A stretch of DNA of 64,000 bases from Roseivivax lentus (lineage in GTDB: Bacteria; Pseudomonadota; Alphaproteobacteria; Rhodobacterales; Rhodobacteraceae). The translations under genes were made by a program, and so were the position numbers. Shown here one piece after another: positions 29,897-38,976 of this stretch (within the stretch, counting starts at the first letter, position 1; the number at the start of each line of letters is the position of its first letter). Below the pieces are notes generated by a model. It saw only the letters and a list, made by a program, of their open reading frames with translations, had not been told where the DNA came from and made no database searches. Location of the stretch: assembly GCF_900156805.1 (NCBI RefSeq), contig NZ_FTOQ01000001.1:62001-126000 (forward strand), in the 5' to 3' direction.

Positions 29897-31179
29897 CCCT
29901 GTCCTGGACCTCGATCGTGCGGCTCGGTCTCGTGCAGATGTGTCTGGGCGCTGTCGTGGTCCTGACCACCTCGACGCTGAACCGGCTGATGGTGGTGGAA
30001 CTCGCGCTGCCCGCGGTGCTGCCCGGCCTCCTCGTGGCGCTGCATTACGGCATCCAGATCACCCGGCCCAATTGGGGCTTTCTGTCCGATACCGGCGGCA
30101 ACCGCACCGCGTGGATCCTGCGCGGCATGCTGGCGCTGGGCGCGGGCGGGGTCGGTGCCGCCGGCGGCGTGGTATTGCTGGAGACGCATTTCGCCGCGGG
30201 TCTCGCCCTGTCGATCCTGGCCTATGCGCTGATCGGCCTCGGCGTCGGTGCCGCGGGCACGTCGCTTCTGGCGCTGCTGGCCACCGCCACGGCACCGCAC
30301 CGCCGGGCCGCGGCTGCCACGATCACCTGGCTGATGATGATCTTCGGCATCGCGATGACGGCCGGCGTCGTGGGCGGGCTGCTCGATCCCTATTCGCCGG
30401 CGCGGCTGCTGACCATCGTCGCGAGCGTCGCCGCGCTCTCCTTTGTCCTGACATTGCTCGCCACCTGGCGCATCGAAACGGGTCTCGTCGCCCGGAGCGA
30501 ACCCGGTCCCGCGCCGATGCGCTTCCGCGAGGGCATGGCCGAGATCTGGGCCGAGCCGCATGCCCGCGCCTTCACCATCTTCGTGTTCCTGTCGATGACC
30601 GCCTATTTCATGCAGGAGCTGATCCTCGAACCCTATGCCGGTCTGGTCTTCGCCTTCACGCCGGGCCAATCCACGCAGCTTTCCGGCGCGCAGAATGGCG
30701 GGGTGTTCCTCGGCATGCTGACGGTCGGCATCATGGCCACCGGTTTGCGCATCGGCGCGCTGCGGCACTGGGTGATCGCCGGGTGTCTGGGCTCTGCCGC
30801 GGCGCTGGTCGCCATCGCGCTGCTGGGTCAGGCCGGTCCGAATGCGCCGCTGATCCCGGCCACGGTCACGCTCGGCTTCTTCAACGGCATGTTCGCGGTC
30901 GCCGCCATCGGTTCGATGATGGCGCTGGCCGGGGAAGGCCGCGCCGCCCGCGAGGGCACGCGCATGGGCCTCTGGGGCGCGGCGCAGGCCATTGCCGCGG
31001 GCTTCGGCGGGCTGGCCGGGGCCGGTCTTGCCGATCTCGCGCGGCAATTCGCACCCGATGCCACCGCCTTCGGCTCGGTCTTCCTGATCGAGGCCGCTCT
31101 CTTCGTCGCCGCCGCCTGGCTGGCGCGCCATGTCATGGCGGCCCCGTCCGCCGCACCCGTCCTGCAACCCGGAGAATAA
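29893..31179 (+). CDS. PucC/LhaA-family membrane protein (ORF428 type) between bchG and bchP
   Basis: This 428-residue, 12-helix membrane protein belongs to the BCH branch of the major facilitator superfamily, like LhaA. It shares the opening pattern IVRLGLVQMCLGAVVVLTTS, then TLNRLMVVELALPAVLPGLL. Its length and place (bchG-x-bchP) match ORF428 of R. capsulatus, sometimes labelled a bacteriochlorophyll synthase 44.5-kDa subunit. A role in moving or channelling pigment between BchG, BchP and the assembling complexes is plausible but not proven. It overlaps bchG by four bases (ATGA) and is two bases from bchP. Confidence 0.92.
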   Translation: MTLSWTSIVRLGLVQMCLGAVVVLTTSTLNRLMVVELALPAVLPGLLVALHYGIQITRPNWGFLSDTGGNRTAWILRGMLALGAGGVGAAGGVVLLETHFAAGLALSILAYALIGLGVGAAGTSLLALLATATAPHRRAAAATITWLMMIFGIAMTAGVVGGLLDPYSPARLLTIVASVAALSFVLTLLATWRIETGLVARSEPGPAPMRFREGMAEIWAEPHARAFTIFVFLSMTAYFMQELILEPYAGLVFAFTPGQSTQLSGAQNGGVFLGMLTVGIMATGLRIGALRHWVIAGCLGSAAALVAIALLGQAGPNAPLIPATVTLGFFNGMFAVAAIGSMMALAGEGRAAREGTRMGLWGAAQAIAAGFGGLAGAGLADLARQFAPDATAFGSVFLIEAALFVAAAWLARHVMAAPSAAPVLQPGE

Positions 31180-31181
31180 CC

Positions 31182-32363
31182 ATGGTCTATGATGTCGTTG
31201 TTGTCGGAGGCGGGCCCGCCGGGGCCACTGCCGCGCATGATCTGGCCACGAACGGCCAACGCGTGGCGCTTCTGGACCGCGAAGGCCGGATCAAGCCCTG
31301 CGGCGGCGCGATCCCGCCCCGGCTGATGCAGGATTTCGATATCCCCGAAGACCAGCTGCTGACCAAGATCTCGACCGCGCGCATGATTTCGCCGCGCGGG
31401 CGGCATGTGGATATCCCGGTCGAGAACGGCTTCGTCGGCATGGTCGACCGCAAGGATTTCGACCCTTGGCTGCGCGACCGCGCGGTGGCGGCCGGTGCCG
31501 AGCGGGTGGTGGGGACCTTCCTGCGGATCGACCGTTCCCGCGGCTGGCCCCGGGTGATCTACCGCGACAAGGCCAGCGGCGACGAGAAACAGCTCTGCAC
31601 CCGCCTCATCATCGCCGCCGACGGTGCGAAAAGCCGCGTCGCCCGCGGCGAGATCCCCGGCGCCGACCGTATCCCGCTGGTCTTCGCCTATCACGAGATC
31701 ATCGCCGCCCCAGAGCCGTCGGCGCATTACGATCCGCAGCGCTGCGACGTGATCTATGACGGGCGTATCTCGCCCGATTTCTACGGCTGGGTCTTTCCGC
31801 ACGGCAACACTGTCTCGGTCGGCATGGGCACCGAACGCGCCGAGGTGAATCTGAAACAGGCCACCGCCGATCTGCGGGTCGCGTCCGGTCTTGCCGATTG
31901 CGAAACGCTGCGCCGCGAAGGCGCGCCCATCCCGCTCAAGCCGCTGGATCGCTGGGACAATGGCCGCGACCTGATCCTCGCGGGCGACGCGGCGGGCGTC
32001 GTGGCGCCGTCTTCGGGCGAAGGCATCTACTACGCCATGACCGGCGGCCGCGTCGCTGCCGCCGCCGCCGAGGCCTATCTCGCCACGGCGAATCCGCGTG
32101 CGCTGAAGCTCGCGCGGAAGCTGTTCATGCGCGAGCACAAGACGGTCTTCCGGGTCCTCGCCTCGATGCAAAGCGCCTATTACCGCTCCGACGAGCGGCG
32201 CGAACGCTTCGTCTCGCTCTGCCACGACATCGACGTGCAGCGGTTGACCTTCGAGGCCTACATGAACAAGAAGCTGGTCAAGGCGAGGCCCATGGCGCAT
32301 CTGAAGATCGGCTTCAAGAACCTGCGCCACCTCGCGGGCCTGGTGCCGGAGACGCATGTATGA
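31182..32363 (+). CDS. bchP: Geranylgeranyl diphosphate/bacteriochlorophyll reductase
   Basis: BchP reduces the geranylgeranyl tail of bacteriochlorophyll to phytyl with NADPH. From ATG 31182 the 393-residue flavoprotein opens with the dinucleotide-binding motif YDVVVVGGGPAGATAAHDLA. It continues with the family block REGRIKPCGGAIPPRLMQDF, and the second flavin motif is RDLILAGDAAGVVAPSSGEG. The frame is open far upstream in another gene's shadow, so the start was set by homology and the adjacent ribosome site (GGAGAATAACC). The stop overlaps the idi ATG. Confidence 0.97.
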   Translation: MVYDVVVVGGGPAGATAAHDLATNGQRVALLDREGRIKPCGGAIPPRLMQDFDIPEDQLLTKISTARMISPRGRHVDIPVENGFVGMVDRKDFDPWLRDRAVAAGAERVVGTFLRIDRSRGWPRVIYRDKASGDEKQLCTRLIIAADGAKSRVARGEIPGADRIPLVFAYHEIIAAPEPSAHYDPQRCDVIYDGRISPDFYGWVFPHGNTVSVGMGTERAEVNLKQATADLRVASGLADCETLRREGAPIPLKPLDRWDNGRDLILAGDAAGVVAPSSGEGIYYAMTGGRVAAAAAEAYLATANPRALKLARKLFMREHKTVFRVLASMQSAYYRSDERRERFVSLCHDIDVQRLTFEAYMNKKLVKARPMAHLKIGFKNLRHLAGLVPETHV

Positions 32364-32899
32364 CGACGCTCATTCCCGCATGGGAAGACGGCGCCCTGCG
32401 CGCCATCGAGAAACTGGAGGTGCATCGCCGCGGCCTGCGCCACAAGGCGATCTCGGTCTTCGTGATGCGGGATGACGCGGTGCTGCTGCAACGCCGGGCG
32501 CTGGGCAAGTACCACACGCCCGGGCTTTGGGCCAATACCTGCTGCACCCATCCGCATTGGGACGAGGAACCGGGCGATTGCGCGCGCCGCCGTCTCGAAG
32601 AGGAGCTGGGCATTCGCGGCCTCGACCTCGAATACCGCGACCGGATCGAGTACCGCGCCGATGTGGGCGGCGGCCTGATCGAGCACGAGGTGGTCGATCT
32701 CTACACCGCCGAAGCGCCTTCGGACCTGCGCATCGCGCCCGATCCCGACGAGGTCATGGCGACCGAATGGGTGCCGCTCGAAGCGCTGCGCGCACGCATC
32801 CAGGAAGCGCCGCAAGCCTACACGCCCTGGCTTCGGATCTACCTGACCGACCATGCGGCGCGGATTTTCCCGGACCGGATGCACCAGGCGGCCGAATAA
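32360..32899 (+). CDS. idi: Isopentenyl-diphosphate delta-isomerase (type I)
   Basis: Idi interconverts IPP and DMAPP, feeding geranylgeranyl diphosphate to both BchG and the carotenoid branch. The 179-residue Nudix-fold protein has the catalytic Cys segment GLWANTCCTHPHW, the Nudix-like helix ARRRLEEELGIRG, and the downstream Glu region VDLYTAEAPSD. The ATG overlaps the bchP stop (ATGA). It ends the plus-strand bchG operon, opposite the end of dxs, the other isoprenoid gene in the window. Confidence 0.96.
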   Translation: MTTLIPAWEDGALRAIEKLEVHRRGLRHKAISVFVMRDDAVLLQRRALGKYHTPGLWANTCCTHPHWDEEPGDCARRRLEEELGIRGLDLEYRDRIEYRADVGGGLIEHEVVDLYTAEAPSDLRIAPDPDEVMATEWVPLEALRARIQEAPQAYTPWLRIYLTDHAARIFPDRMHQAAE

Positions 32900-33007
32900 C
32901 CGCGACCCGTTTGGCCACCCTCGGCTCCGGCATCGCATATCCGCGCCGACGCTCAGCATGCGCTGACCGCCCTTATCCTTCATCTTTCCAAGAAACGTCG
33001 GAGAGCG

Positions 33008-33060
33008 CGAGAGGCTGGCCTCTCGTCGGGCCGGGCCGCGCTCGATGCGCGGTCCGGGCC
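33008..33060. terminator. Bidirectional hairpin region between idi and dxs
   Basis: Two stem-loops separate these converging genes. One is CGAGAGGC/GCCTCTCG (33008-33015 with 33018-33025). The other is a longer GC stem of about 12 pairs with one wobble and one mismatch, closing on TCGAT (about 33031-33060). No long T-run follows, so termination may be partly Rho-dependent. Confidence 0.55.
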
Positions 33061-33064
33061 GTAT

Positions 33065-34984
33065 TCAGGCGCGCAGCGGCACCACCTTGGCGTCCCGTCC
33101 TAGCGCCCGCATGGCCGCCAGCACCAGGTCGTTCGCCGAGAGCTGCGCATCCGCATACATGTCCGCCGGGCTGGCCTGATCGATGAAGCGGTCGGGCAAG
33201 GTCAGCGTTCGGATCGCGAGGCCCTTGTCGAAGGCCCCTTCGGCGGCCAGCGCGTGCAGCACCTGTGCGCCGAACCCGCCCTGGGCTCCCTGCTCGACGG
33301 TCAGCACCGCCTTGTGATGGCGCGCGAGCTGACGGATCAGGTCCATGTCCAGAGGCTTGGCGAAGCGGGCATCGGCCACGGTCGCGGTGACCCCCTGCAG
33401 GGCCAGCATCGACGCGGCCGTCTCGACCTCGCCCAGATGCGCGCCGAAGGACAGGAACGCCACATCGGCTCCTTCCGACACGATGCGCCCCTTCCCGATC
33501 TCGAGCGCCTGCGGCACGTCCGGGATCGCGACCCCGGTGCCGTTGCCGCGCGGGTAACGGAAGGCAATTGGGCCCGTATCATGGCCGCGCGCGGTCTCGA
33601 CCATGCGCGCCAGCTCCGCCTCGTCGGCAGCCGCCATCACCGTCATGTTGGGCAGGGAGGCCAGATAGCCGATGTCGAAAGCCCCGGCATGGGTCGCCCC
33701 GTCGGCGCCGACGAGCCCCGCGCGGTCGATGGCGAAGCGCACCGGCAGGTTCTGCAACGCCACGTCATGCACGACCTGGTCGTAGCCGCGCTGCAGGAAG
33801 GTCGAATAGATCGCGGCGAAAGGCTTCAGCCCCGAGGCCGCGAGCGCCGCAGCGAAGGTCACCCCGTGCTGTTCGGCGATACCCACGTCGAAGACCCGCG
33901 CCGGGAAGCGTTCGGCCATGATGTTCACCCCGGTGCCCGAGGGCATCGCCGCGGTCACCGCCACGACGTCGGGATCGCGCGCGGCGGCATCGCAAAGCGC
34001 CTGCCCGAAGACCTTGGTATAGGCTGGCGCATTGGGTTTGGATTTCGCCTGTACGCCCGTAATAGGGTCGAATTTCGACACGCCATGCCCGCAATCCGCG
34101 GCTTTTTCGGCAGGCGCGTAGCCCTTGCCCTTCACCGTGCAGCAATGGATCAGAACCGGGCCCGTGGCCCGCGCGCGGGCGGAGCGCAGCACGCTCAGAA
34201 GCTGGCCCATGTCATGCCCGTCGATGGGCCCGAGATAGTCGAATCCGAGTGCGGTGAAGAGCGAGCCGCTTTCGCCCCCCTGCCCCGTCACGAGCTCGCG
34301 CGCGCGCCGCGCACCGTCGCGCATCGGCCCGGGCAGCGCGGATTCGAAGCCCTCGGCCAGCGATTTCATCTTCTGGAACGGCTCCTGGCCGTAGAGCGAC
34401 GACAGGTAAGTCGACATGGCGCCGACAGGCGGCGCGATGGACATCTCGTTGTCGTTCAGGATCACGAAAAGGCGCCGCCCCTCGGCGCCCGCGTTGTTCA
34501 TCGCCTCGTAGGCCATGCCCGCCGAGATCGATCCGTCGCCGATCACCGCGATCGCGTCGCCCGTGGGTTTGCCCATGTCGCGGCCCACCGCGAAGCCCAA
34601 AGCGGCCGAGATCGAGGTCGAGGAATGCGCGGCCCCGAACGGGTCATATTCGCTTTCCGAGCGCTTGGTGAACCCCGACAGCCCACCCTTCTGGCGCAGC
34701 GTCCGGATGCGGTCGCGCCGCCCGGTCAGGACCTTGTGCGGGTAACATTGGTGGCCGACGTCGAAGATCAGCTTGTCCATCGGCGTGTTGAAGACCGCGT
34801 GGATCGCGACGGTCAGTTCCACCACCCCGAGCGAGGAGCCGAGATGCCCGCCGGTCTCCGACACTGCCGAGATCACCTCGGCGCGCAGCTCGTCCGACAA
34901 TTTGGCAAGCGTCCGGTCGTCCATCCGCTTCAGATCGGCGGGTCCTGCGACGCGGTCGAGGATCGGAGTGTCGGGACGGGTCAT
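33065..34984 (-). CDS. dxs: 1-deoxy-D-xylulose-5-phosphate synthase
   Basis: Dxs condenses pyruvate and glyceraldehyde 3-phosphate in the first step of the MEP isoprenoid pathway. The 639 residues match the family. Visible blocks are the thiamine diphosphate motif [18 protein letters not shown], the N-terminal [37 protein letters not shown] and the transketolase segment [25 protein letters not shown] lies before ATG 34984. It is the last gene of the crtE-puf superoperon direction, after pufC, as in related phototrophs. Its placement couples precursor supply to pigment synthesis. Confidence 0.98.
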   Translation of the reverse strand: MTRPDTPILDRVAGPADLKRMDDRTLAKLSDELRAEVISAVSETGGHLGSSLGVVELTVAIHAVFNTPMDKLIFDVGHQCYPHKVLTGRRDRIRTLRQKGGLSGFTKRSESEYDPFGAAHSSTSISAALGFAVGRDMGKPTGDAIAVIGDGSISAGMAYEAMNNAGAEGRRLFVILNDNEMSIAPPVGAMSTYLSSLYGQEPFQKMKSLAEGFESALPGPMRDGARRARELVTGQGGESGSLFTALGFDYLGPIDGHDMGQLLSVLRSARARATGPVLIHCCTVKGKGYAPAEKAADCGHGVSKFDPITGVQAKSKPNAPAYTKVFGQALCDAAARDPDVVAVTAAMPSGTGVNIMAERFPARVFDVGIAEQHGVTFAAALAASGLKPFAAIYSTFLQRGYDQVVHDVALQNLPVRFAIDRAGLVGADGATHAGAFDIGYLASLPNMTVMAAADEAELARMVETARGHDTGPIAFRYPRGNGTGVAIPDVPQALEIGKGRIVSEGADVAFLSFGAHLGEVETAASMLALQGVTATVADARFAKPLDMDLIRQLARHHKAVLTVEQGAQGGFGAQVLHALAAEGAFDKGLAIRTLTLPDRFIDQASPADMYADAQLSANDLVLAAMRALGRDAKVVPLRA

Positions 34985-35097
34985 GGCGCGGTCTCCAGAA
35001 TTGAAAACGGCGCCGCGTCATGCAAAACTCTCGTTCTACGCGACGCGGCGCCAGCTCCTGTAGCCAACAGGAAGGGAACCGGGGGTCTCCCCCCGAC

Positions 35098-35162
35098 ATC
35101 CGGTCATCCTGGGAAAGGAAAATGACCGGATCCGGCGACGCTTCCGGGCGACGGGGAGGCCG
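35098..35162 (-). terminator. Hairpin cluster between pufC and dxs
   Basis: A perfect 10-bp stem (ATCCGGTCAT 35098-35107 with ATGACCGGAT 35122-35131) is flanked by a second GC stem (CCGGGCG near 35147 with CGCCCGG near 35167). A GGGGG/CCCCC palindrome lies at about 35080-35094. They follow the pufC stop on the minus strand and could end or protect the puf message while allowing some read-through into dxs. Confidence 0.6.
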
Positions 35163-35176
35163 CCGCCCGGATCGCA

Positions 35177-36292
35177 TCATTCGTAGACGTAATCGCCCGA
35201 TGTGGTGGCCAGTTCCGGCCAGTCCGCGATCACGTTCATGCCCTGCAGCGGCTGCTGATAGCCCTTGTGGCAGGTCTTGCAGGCGGCCTTCGGTGCATCC
35301 GCGTAGACCGGGCCGAGGCGCTCGGGCGGATACTGGTCCTCGAGCGGCACGAGATAATCGTTGTTCATCTCGAGCACCATCTGGATCCCCAGGCTCTCGG
35401 TCGCCCATTGCGGCGTGATCTGCCCGCCGTCGTAGAAGGCCCGGCTGTTGTGGCAGAAGTTGCAATTCACCCCGAGCGAGTTCGAGACGTAGTTCATCAG
35501 GCTGAAGGTCCGCTCGGTCTGCTGCCAGTTCCGCACGCCTTCCTGGCTGGGCAGTTCGGCCACATGCGCTTCGAGGTTGTGCACGTTGATCTGCTCGCCA
35601 TCGAGGAGGTACTTCTCGAGCGCGTCCGAAGGCAGCGAGGTGAACTGGCTCTGCACGGTGACGCGGTTCTGCACCGCCGCCCAGCCTGCCGCCGCCTCGT
35701 TCACGGGCGCGATCTTGAACCAGATCTCGGACGGCACGTTCTGCCCGCGGTGGCAGGAATAGCAGTTCACACCCACCTCCTCGTTGGCATTCACGTGGCC
35801 CGCCCAGTACTCGTTGATGTTCTGGGTCATCTGGATCATCCGGCGCGAGACGATTTTGGTGTAAAGATCGTCACCGGCATAGTTGCCGTCATTGGCGCCC
35901 GCATGGCAGTAGACGCAGCCCTGTTCGGGTGCGACCCACTGGGTCATTGCGTTCATGAGCCGCAGGAAGTTGCCTTCGGTCACGCCGCCCAGCACCTGCA
36001 CGTTCTCGTAGACCTCGGAGGCGAGCGGATCGCCCTCCTCGGGCACGTAGGCCGCTTCGGTGTAATAGTCGGCGATGGTCGGATCGGCGGCTTCGATTTC
36101 GTTCACGAACTCGGTGACCACCATGCCCGTGCCCGCCGGACCGGTCTGCATCGACTTCGTGGCGAAGGGCTGGCCCACCACCACGAGGAAGGCTGCGACG
36201 ATGACGGCGGCCCCCACGGCTCCGACCAGAATGGCCGGGCCGTAGATATCGGTGGGACGATCCTCATTCCACTTCTTGAACCAGGGTAGCAT
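35177..36292 (-). CDS. pufC: Tetrahaem cytochrome c subunit of the reaction centre
   Basis: PufC re-reduces the photo-oxidised special pair from the periplasmic side. The 371-residue protein (start ATG 36292, MLPWFKKWNEDRPTDIYG, with GGAGGTGA upstream) has an N-terminal membrane anchor (AILVGAVGAAVIVAAFLVVV) and four CxxCH haem sites: CVYCH, CYSCH, CNFCH and CKTCH. Met residues in RLMNAMTQWV, RRMIQMTQNI and SLMNYVSNS lie where axial Met ligands are expected. There is no lipobox Cys, so the anchor is the uncleaved helix. It starts one base after the pufM stop. No pufX is present. Confidence 0.97.
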   Translation of the reverse strand: MLPWFKKWNEDRPTDIYGPAILVGAVGAAVIVAAFLVVVGQPFATKSMQTGPAGTGMVVTEFVNEIEAADPTIADYYTEAAYVPEEGDPLASEVYENVQVLGGVTEGNFLRLMNAMTQWVAPEQGCVYCHAGANDGNYAGDDLYTKIVSRRMIQMTQNINEYWAGHVNANEEVGVNCYSCHRGQNVPSEIWFKIAPVNEAAAGWAAVQNRVTVQSQFTSLPSDALEKYLLDGEQINVHNLEAHVAELPSQEGVRNWQQTERTFSLMNYVSNSLGVNCNFCHNSRAFYDGGQITPQWATESLGIQMVLEMNNDYLVPLEDQYPPERLGPVYADAPKAACKTCHKGYQQPLQGMNVIADWPELATTSGDYVYE

Positions 36293-36293
36293 G

Positions 36294-37289
36294 TCACTCA
36301 CCTCCGCCGATAAAGGACTGATAGGTCGTCCCGTAGGACTGGTAGCCGTAGCTGCCGTCATAGGCCGGAGCGAAGTGATGCTCTTGTGCCCAGATGAACC
36401 AGTTGTCCACGACCGTGCCGGTCAGCAGGATCCCGATCCCGCCGGTGATCGGCGTGAGGACCGCGAACCACCAGGCCCAGCGGTGGATACCTTCCATCGT
36501 GGCGTTGAAGCCCATGGTCCAGCGCCAGAAGAGCGCGGCGCGTTCGGTGGCCGTGCCCCGATCGACGATCTGCTCGAGCTCCCGGTCGCCGCCGTAGCGG
36601 GTCACCGCGAGGATCGTGCCGCCATGCATGGCGAACAACAGGACCGAGCCGTAGAGGAACACGATCGAAAGCGCGTGGAACGGGTTGTAGTAGAGGTTCC
36701 CGTAGCGGATCGAGAAGGCCGTGGTCCAATCGAGATGCGGGAAGATGCCGTAGGGCACCGCCTCGGACCAGGAGCCCATCAGCACCGGGCGGAAGAGGCC
36801 CAGGACCAGGAACAGCCAGATCGCCGAGCCGAAGGCCCAGAAGATGTGCTTGCCCATCTTCTGCTCTTTCGCGAGCAGGTAGGAGCGCGCCCACCAGGTC
36901 ATCACCGAAATGAGCAGGAAGAAGCTCGCGATGATGTACCAGCCGCCATCCTGCAAGGGCGGGATCTTGAGGCCGTATTCCGGGCTCGGCGGTTCGAGCG
37001 CCAGCCAGAAGCCCTGGCGGATGAACTCCGGGATCGACCAGCCGACCTGCGCCAGCATGTTCAGACCGATGATGTTCAGCGCAAGGATGCCGGTCACGAG
37101 CGAGACGAGACCCGTCCAGCCCAGGTAGATCGGCCCGATCTGGGCGTTTCCGAAGAAGCCGGCGAGGGTGGAGAAGAAAGGATTCTTGGTCCGCTCCTCC
37201 ATCATCCGGCCGTTGTCGTTCATCCCCATCTCAGGCGTGCCCTGGACTTGGACCTGCGTGAAGATGTTCTGATATTCAACCATAGGCAT
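36294..37289 (-). CDS. pufM: Photosynthetic reaction centre M subunit
   Basis: PufM forms with PufL the membrane core that binds the special pair, pheophytins and quinones. The 331-residue protein has five membrane helices and the conserved ligands: His in [15 protein letters not shown] for bacteriochlorophyll, and His in [11 protein letters not shown] and GIHRWAWW plus Glu in ERAALFWRW for the non-haem iron region. ATG 37289 is favoured by GAGGAGG nine bases upstream; ATG 37283 would give the common [10 protein letters not shown] start. A C-terminal tail after HHFAP extends to interact with PufC. Confidence 0.98.
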   Translation of the reverse strand: MPMVEYQNIFTQVQVQGTPEMGMNDNGRMMEERTKNPFFSTLAGFFGNAQIGPIYLGWTGLVSLVTGILALNIIGLNMLAQVGWSIPEFIRQGFWLALEPPSPEYGLKIPPLQDGGWYIIASFFLLISVMTWWARSYLLAKEQKMGKHIFWAFGSAIWLFLVLGLFRPVLMGSWSEAVPYGIFPHLDWTTAFSIRYGNLYYNPFHALSIVFLYGSVLLFAMHGGTILAVTRYGGDRELEQIVDRGTATERAALFWRWTMGFNATMEGIHRWAWWFAVLTPITGGIGILLTGTVVDNWFIWAQEHHFAPAYDGSYGYQSYGTTYQSFIGGGE

Positions 37290-37303
37290 TGTTCACATCC
37301 TCC

Positions 37304-38134
37304 TCACAGATGGCCCCAGATGGGCATTTCGAGCCACCAGTTCCACCATTCCGGCCAGCCCTTGGTCCAGACGGGACCGGAGATGATGATGCAGACGGCC
37401 GACCAGAAGCCTGCATTGATGGCCAGAAGGTAACCGACGCGGTGAATGCCGAGCGTGCCGACCGAATAGCCGATGAAGTCCCGGAAGAAGGTGTCCTCGT
37501 GATCGGGGGTCTTCATGATCTCGTCCTTCTCGGGGTTCGCCGCCGAGAGGATCAGACCGCCATGCAACGCAAGCGCGAGCGTGGTGGTGAAGAACAGCGT
37601 CACCGCCAGCATGTGCGCCGGGTTGTAATGGAAGTGCAGGTAGGCGTAGCCGGTGTTCGACACCCAATCGAGATGGCTGAAGATGCCATACGGGAAGGCA
37701 TGTCCCCAGGCGCCCAGCAGAAGCGGGCGGAAAACCTCGAGCGTCACGTAGGCGAAGATCGCCACGGAAAAGGCGAAGGGCACGTGGTAGCCGATGCCGA
37801 GCTTGCGGCAGATTTCCACCTCGCGCAGGGCCCAGGACGAAAACGCCCCGATCGCGCAGATGGTGATGATCTGCCAGAGCCCGCCCTCCATGAGCGGGGC
37901 TGCCCCCAGACCGTAGGACAGGTCGGGCGGCGGAATGTTGATGAGCCAGGGATTGAACGTGCCCTGATGTGCCGCGCCCCAGAATATGAGGATTGTCCCC
38001 AGGAGCGCGAAAAAGGCGGTCGTGACTCCGAAGAAGCCCACGTAAAACGGGCCCACCCAGAAGTCGAACAGATCGCCGCCGATCAGCGTCCCTCCGCGGA
38101 CGCGATACTTCTTTTCGAAGCTGAGCATAGCCAT
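37304..38134 (-). CDS. pufL: Photosynthetic reaction centre L subunit
   Basis: PufL carries the active electron-transfer branch of the reaction centre. The 276 residues begin [20 protein letters not shown]. They contain the special-pair region [15 protein letters not shown], the iron ligands in [15 protein letters not shown] and [13 protein letters not shown], and end [10 protein letters not shown]. The length equals the family norm. A 173-bp hairpin-rich gap separates it from pufA upstream, and 14 bp separate it from pufM. Confidence 0.98.
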   Translation of the reverse strand: MAMLSFEKKYRVRGGTLIGGDLFDFWVGPFYVGFFGVTTAFFALLGTILIFWGAAHQGTFNPWLINIPPPDLSYGLGAAPLMEGGLWQIITICAIGAFSSWALREVEICRKLGIGYHVPFAFSVAIFAYVTLEVFRPLLLGAWGHAFPYGIFSHLDWVSNTGYAYLHFHYNPAHMLAVTLFFTTTLALALHGGLILSAANPEKDEIMKTPDHEDTFFRDFIGYSVGTLGIHRVGYLLAINAGFWSAVCIIISGPVWTKGWPEWWNWWLEMPIWGHL

Positions 38135-38307
38135 CGTCTTTGTCTCCGCTTGTGGCGGCGTCGTGCGGTCAGCGACCGTGTGCCGTCGATTCGTCGTATT
38201 CTTGTTGTTGGTGGTTTGCCGTGGGCGGTTGCGACCTCTGCCTCATCCGCCCACAGCTTTGTCGTGTTCACCTTGGACCGGCACGCACGGATGGCGCACC
38301 GTCCCTC
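38135..38307 (-). promoter_or_regulatory. pufA-pufL intercistronic hairpin region
   Basis: This 173-bp gap holds several inverted repeats. The clearest is GTGGGCGG at 38221-38228 with CCGCCCAC at 38247-38254. A GACCGC/GCGGTC-type stem lies near 38195-38207, and a weaker pairing near 38280-38305. In Rhodobacter, hairpins at this place protect pufBA mRNA from 3' decay, raising antenna over reaction-centre synthesis. The same role is inferred here. Confidence 0.6.
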
Positions 38308-38469
38308 TCAGTTGGCCATGCCAGCTGCTGCTGCGGTCTCGAACCAGTTGATGCCGTTCGAAAGAACGACCAAGTGGATCATCGCCGCGAGCAGGAAGAG
38401 GAAAACGCCCTGCGCCACGAAAACGCGGCGGGGGTCGAAGATGAGCCAGATCTTGTAGAACTTTGCCAT
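38308..38469 (-). CDS. pufA: Light-harvesting complex 1 alpha polypeptide
   Basis: PufA is the alpha antenna apoprotein of LH1. The 53-residue protein begins [20 protein letters not shown], has one membrane helix ([17 protein letters not shown]) with the bacteriochlorophyll ligand at His-32, and ends in an Ala-rich tail. NWFE after the helix supplies the aromatic residues that tune absorption in LH1. An open frame extends upstream into pufB but ATG 38469 is the homologous start. It lies 13 bases after pufB. Confidence 0.98.
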   Translation of the reverse strand: MAKFYKIWLIFDPRRVFVAQGVFLFLLAAMIHLVVLSNGINWFETAAAAGMAN

Positions 38470-38482
38470 GCCTCTTCCCTCC

Positions 38483-38632
38483 TCAGAACCAAGGACGCCA
38501 GATGAAGGTCGCCAGGTGTGCGACCACCGCAACCGCCGAGAACAGCCAGAGGCCGCTCATGTAGACGGAGTGCAGTTCTTGCGCCTGCTCGTCGGTAAGA
38601 CCCGTGAACGACAGGTCGGTATTATCAGCCAT
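38483..38632 (-). CDS. pufB: Light-harvesting complex 1 beta polypeptide
   Basis: PufB is the beta antenna apoprotein of LH1. Only 49 codons long, it begins [20 protein letters not shown] and continues [20 protein letters not shown], with the bacteriochlorophyll ligand at His-39 and the standard ending [10 protein letters not shown] strong GGAGG site precedes ATG 38632. It is followed directly by pufA. The order pufQ-pufB-pufA is canonical. Confidence 0.98.
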   Translation of the reverse strand: MADNTDLSFTGLTDEQAQELHSVYMSGLWLFSAVAVVAHLATFIWRPWF

Positions 38633-38754
38633 TAACTTTCCTCCGGAACGTTACGCTGACGCCGTGGCACCCCCACGGCCGGGTCCTTTCGGGGTCTCCC
38701 CCTCCAGGCCTGCCCACTCCGGATCGAAGCGGTCAGTCTCGGGACTCGGCTGTC

Positions 38755-38976
38755 TTAAGCCGAGAAAATGAGCGGGGTGATCCGATCCGCTTCGGCCCAG
38801 GCGCGGGCCAGCGGCCCGTGCAGGTTGAGCGTCTGCTTCTGGAACACCTCGAGCAGCCAGAAGACGGTGGCGAAGGGGATCGCCAGCACGAAGATCAGGC
38901 TGAAATAGAGAAGAAACTCCGTGCCGCGTTTGGCCGAGCGGGTCCGCTGAGGCGCGTTCGAGCTGATATCGGTCAT
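38755..38976 (-). CDS. pufQ: PufQ protein
   Basis: PufQ is a small membrane protein required for normal bacteriochlorophyll formation; it has been proposed to carry pigment intermediates or act on the early pathway. The 73-residue product has a short polar N-terminus ([18 protein letters not shown]), one membrane segment ([20 protein letters not shown]) and the conserved tail [20 protein letters not shown]. Its ATG overlaps the bchZ stop by four bases. It is separated from pufB by 122 bp containing a GCCGTGG/CCACGGC hairpin. Confidence 0.95.
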   Translation of the reverse strand: MTDISSNAPQRTRSAKRGTEFLLYFSLIFVLAIPFATVFWLLEVFQKQTLNLHGPLARAWAEADRITPLIFSA

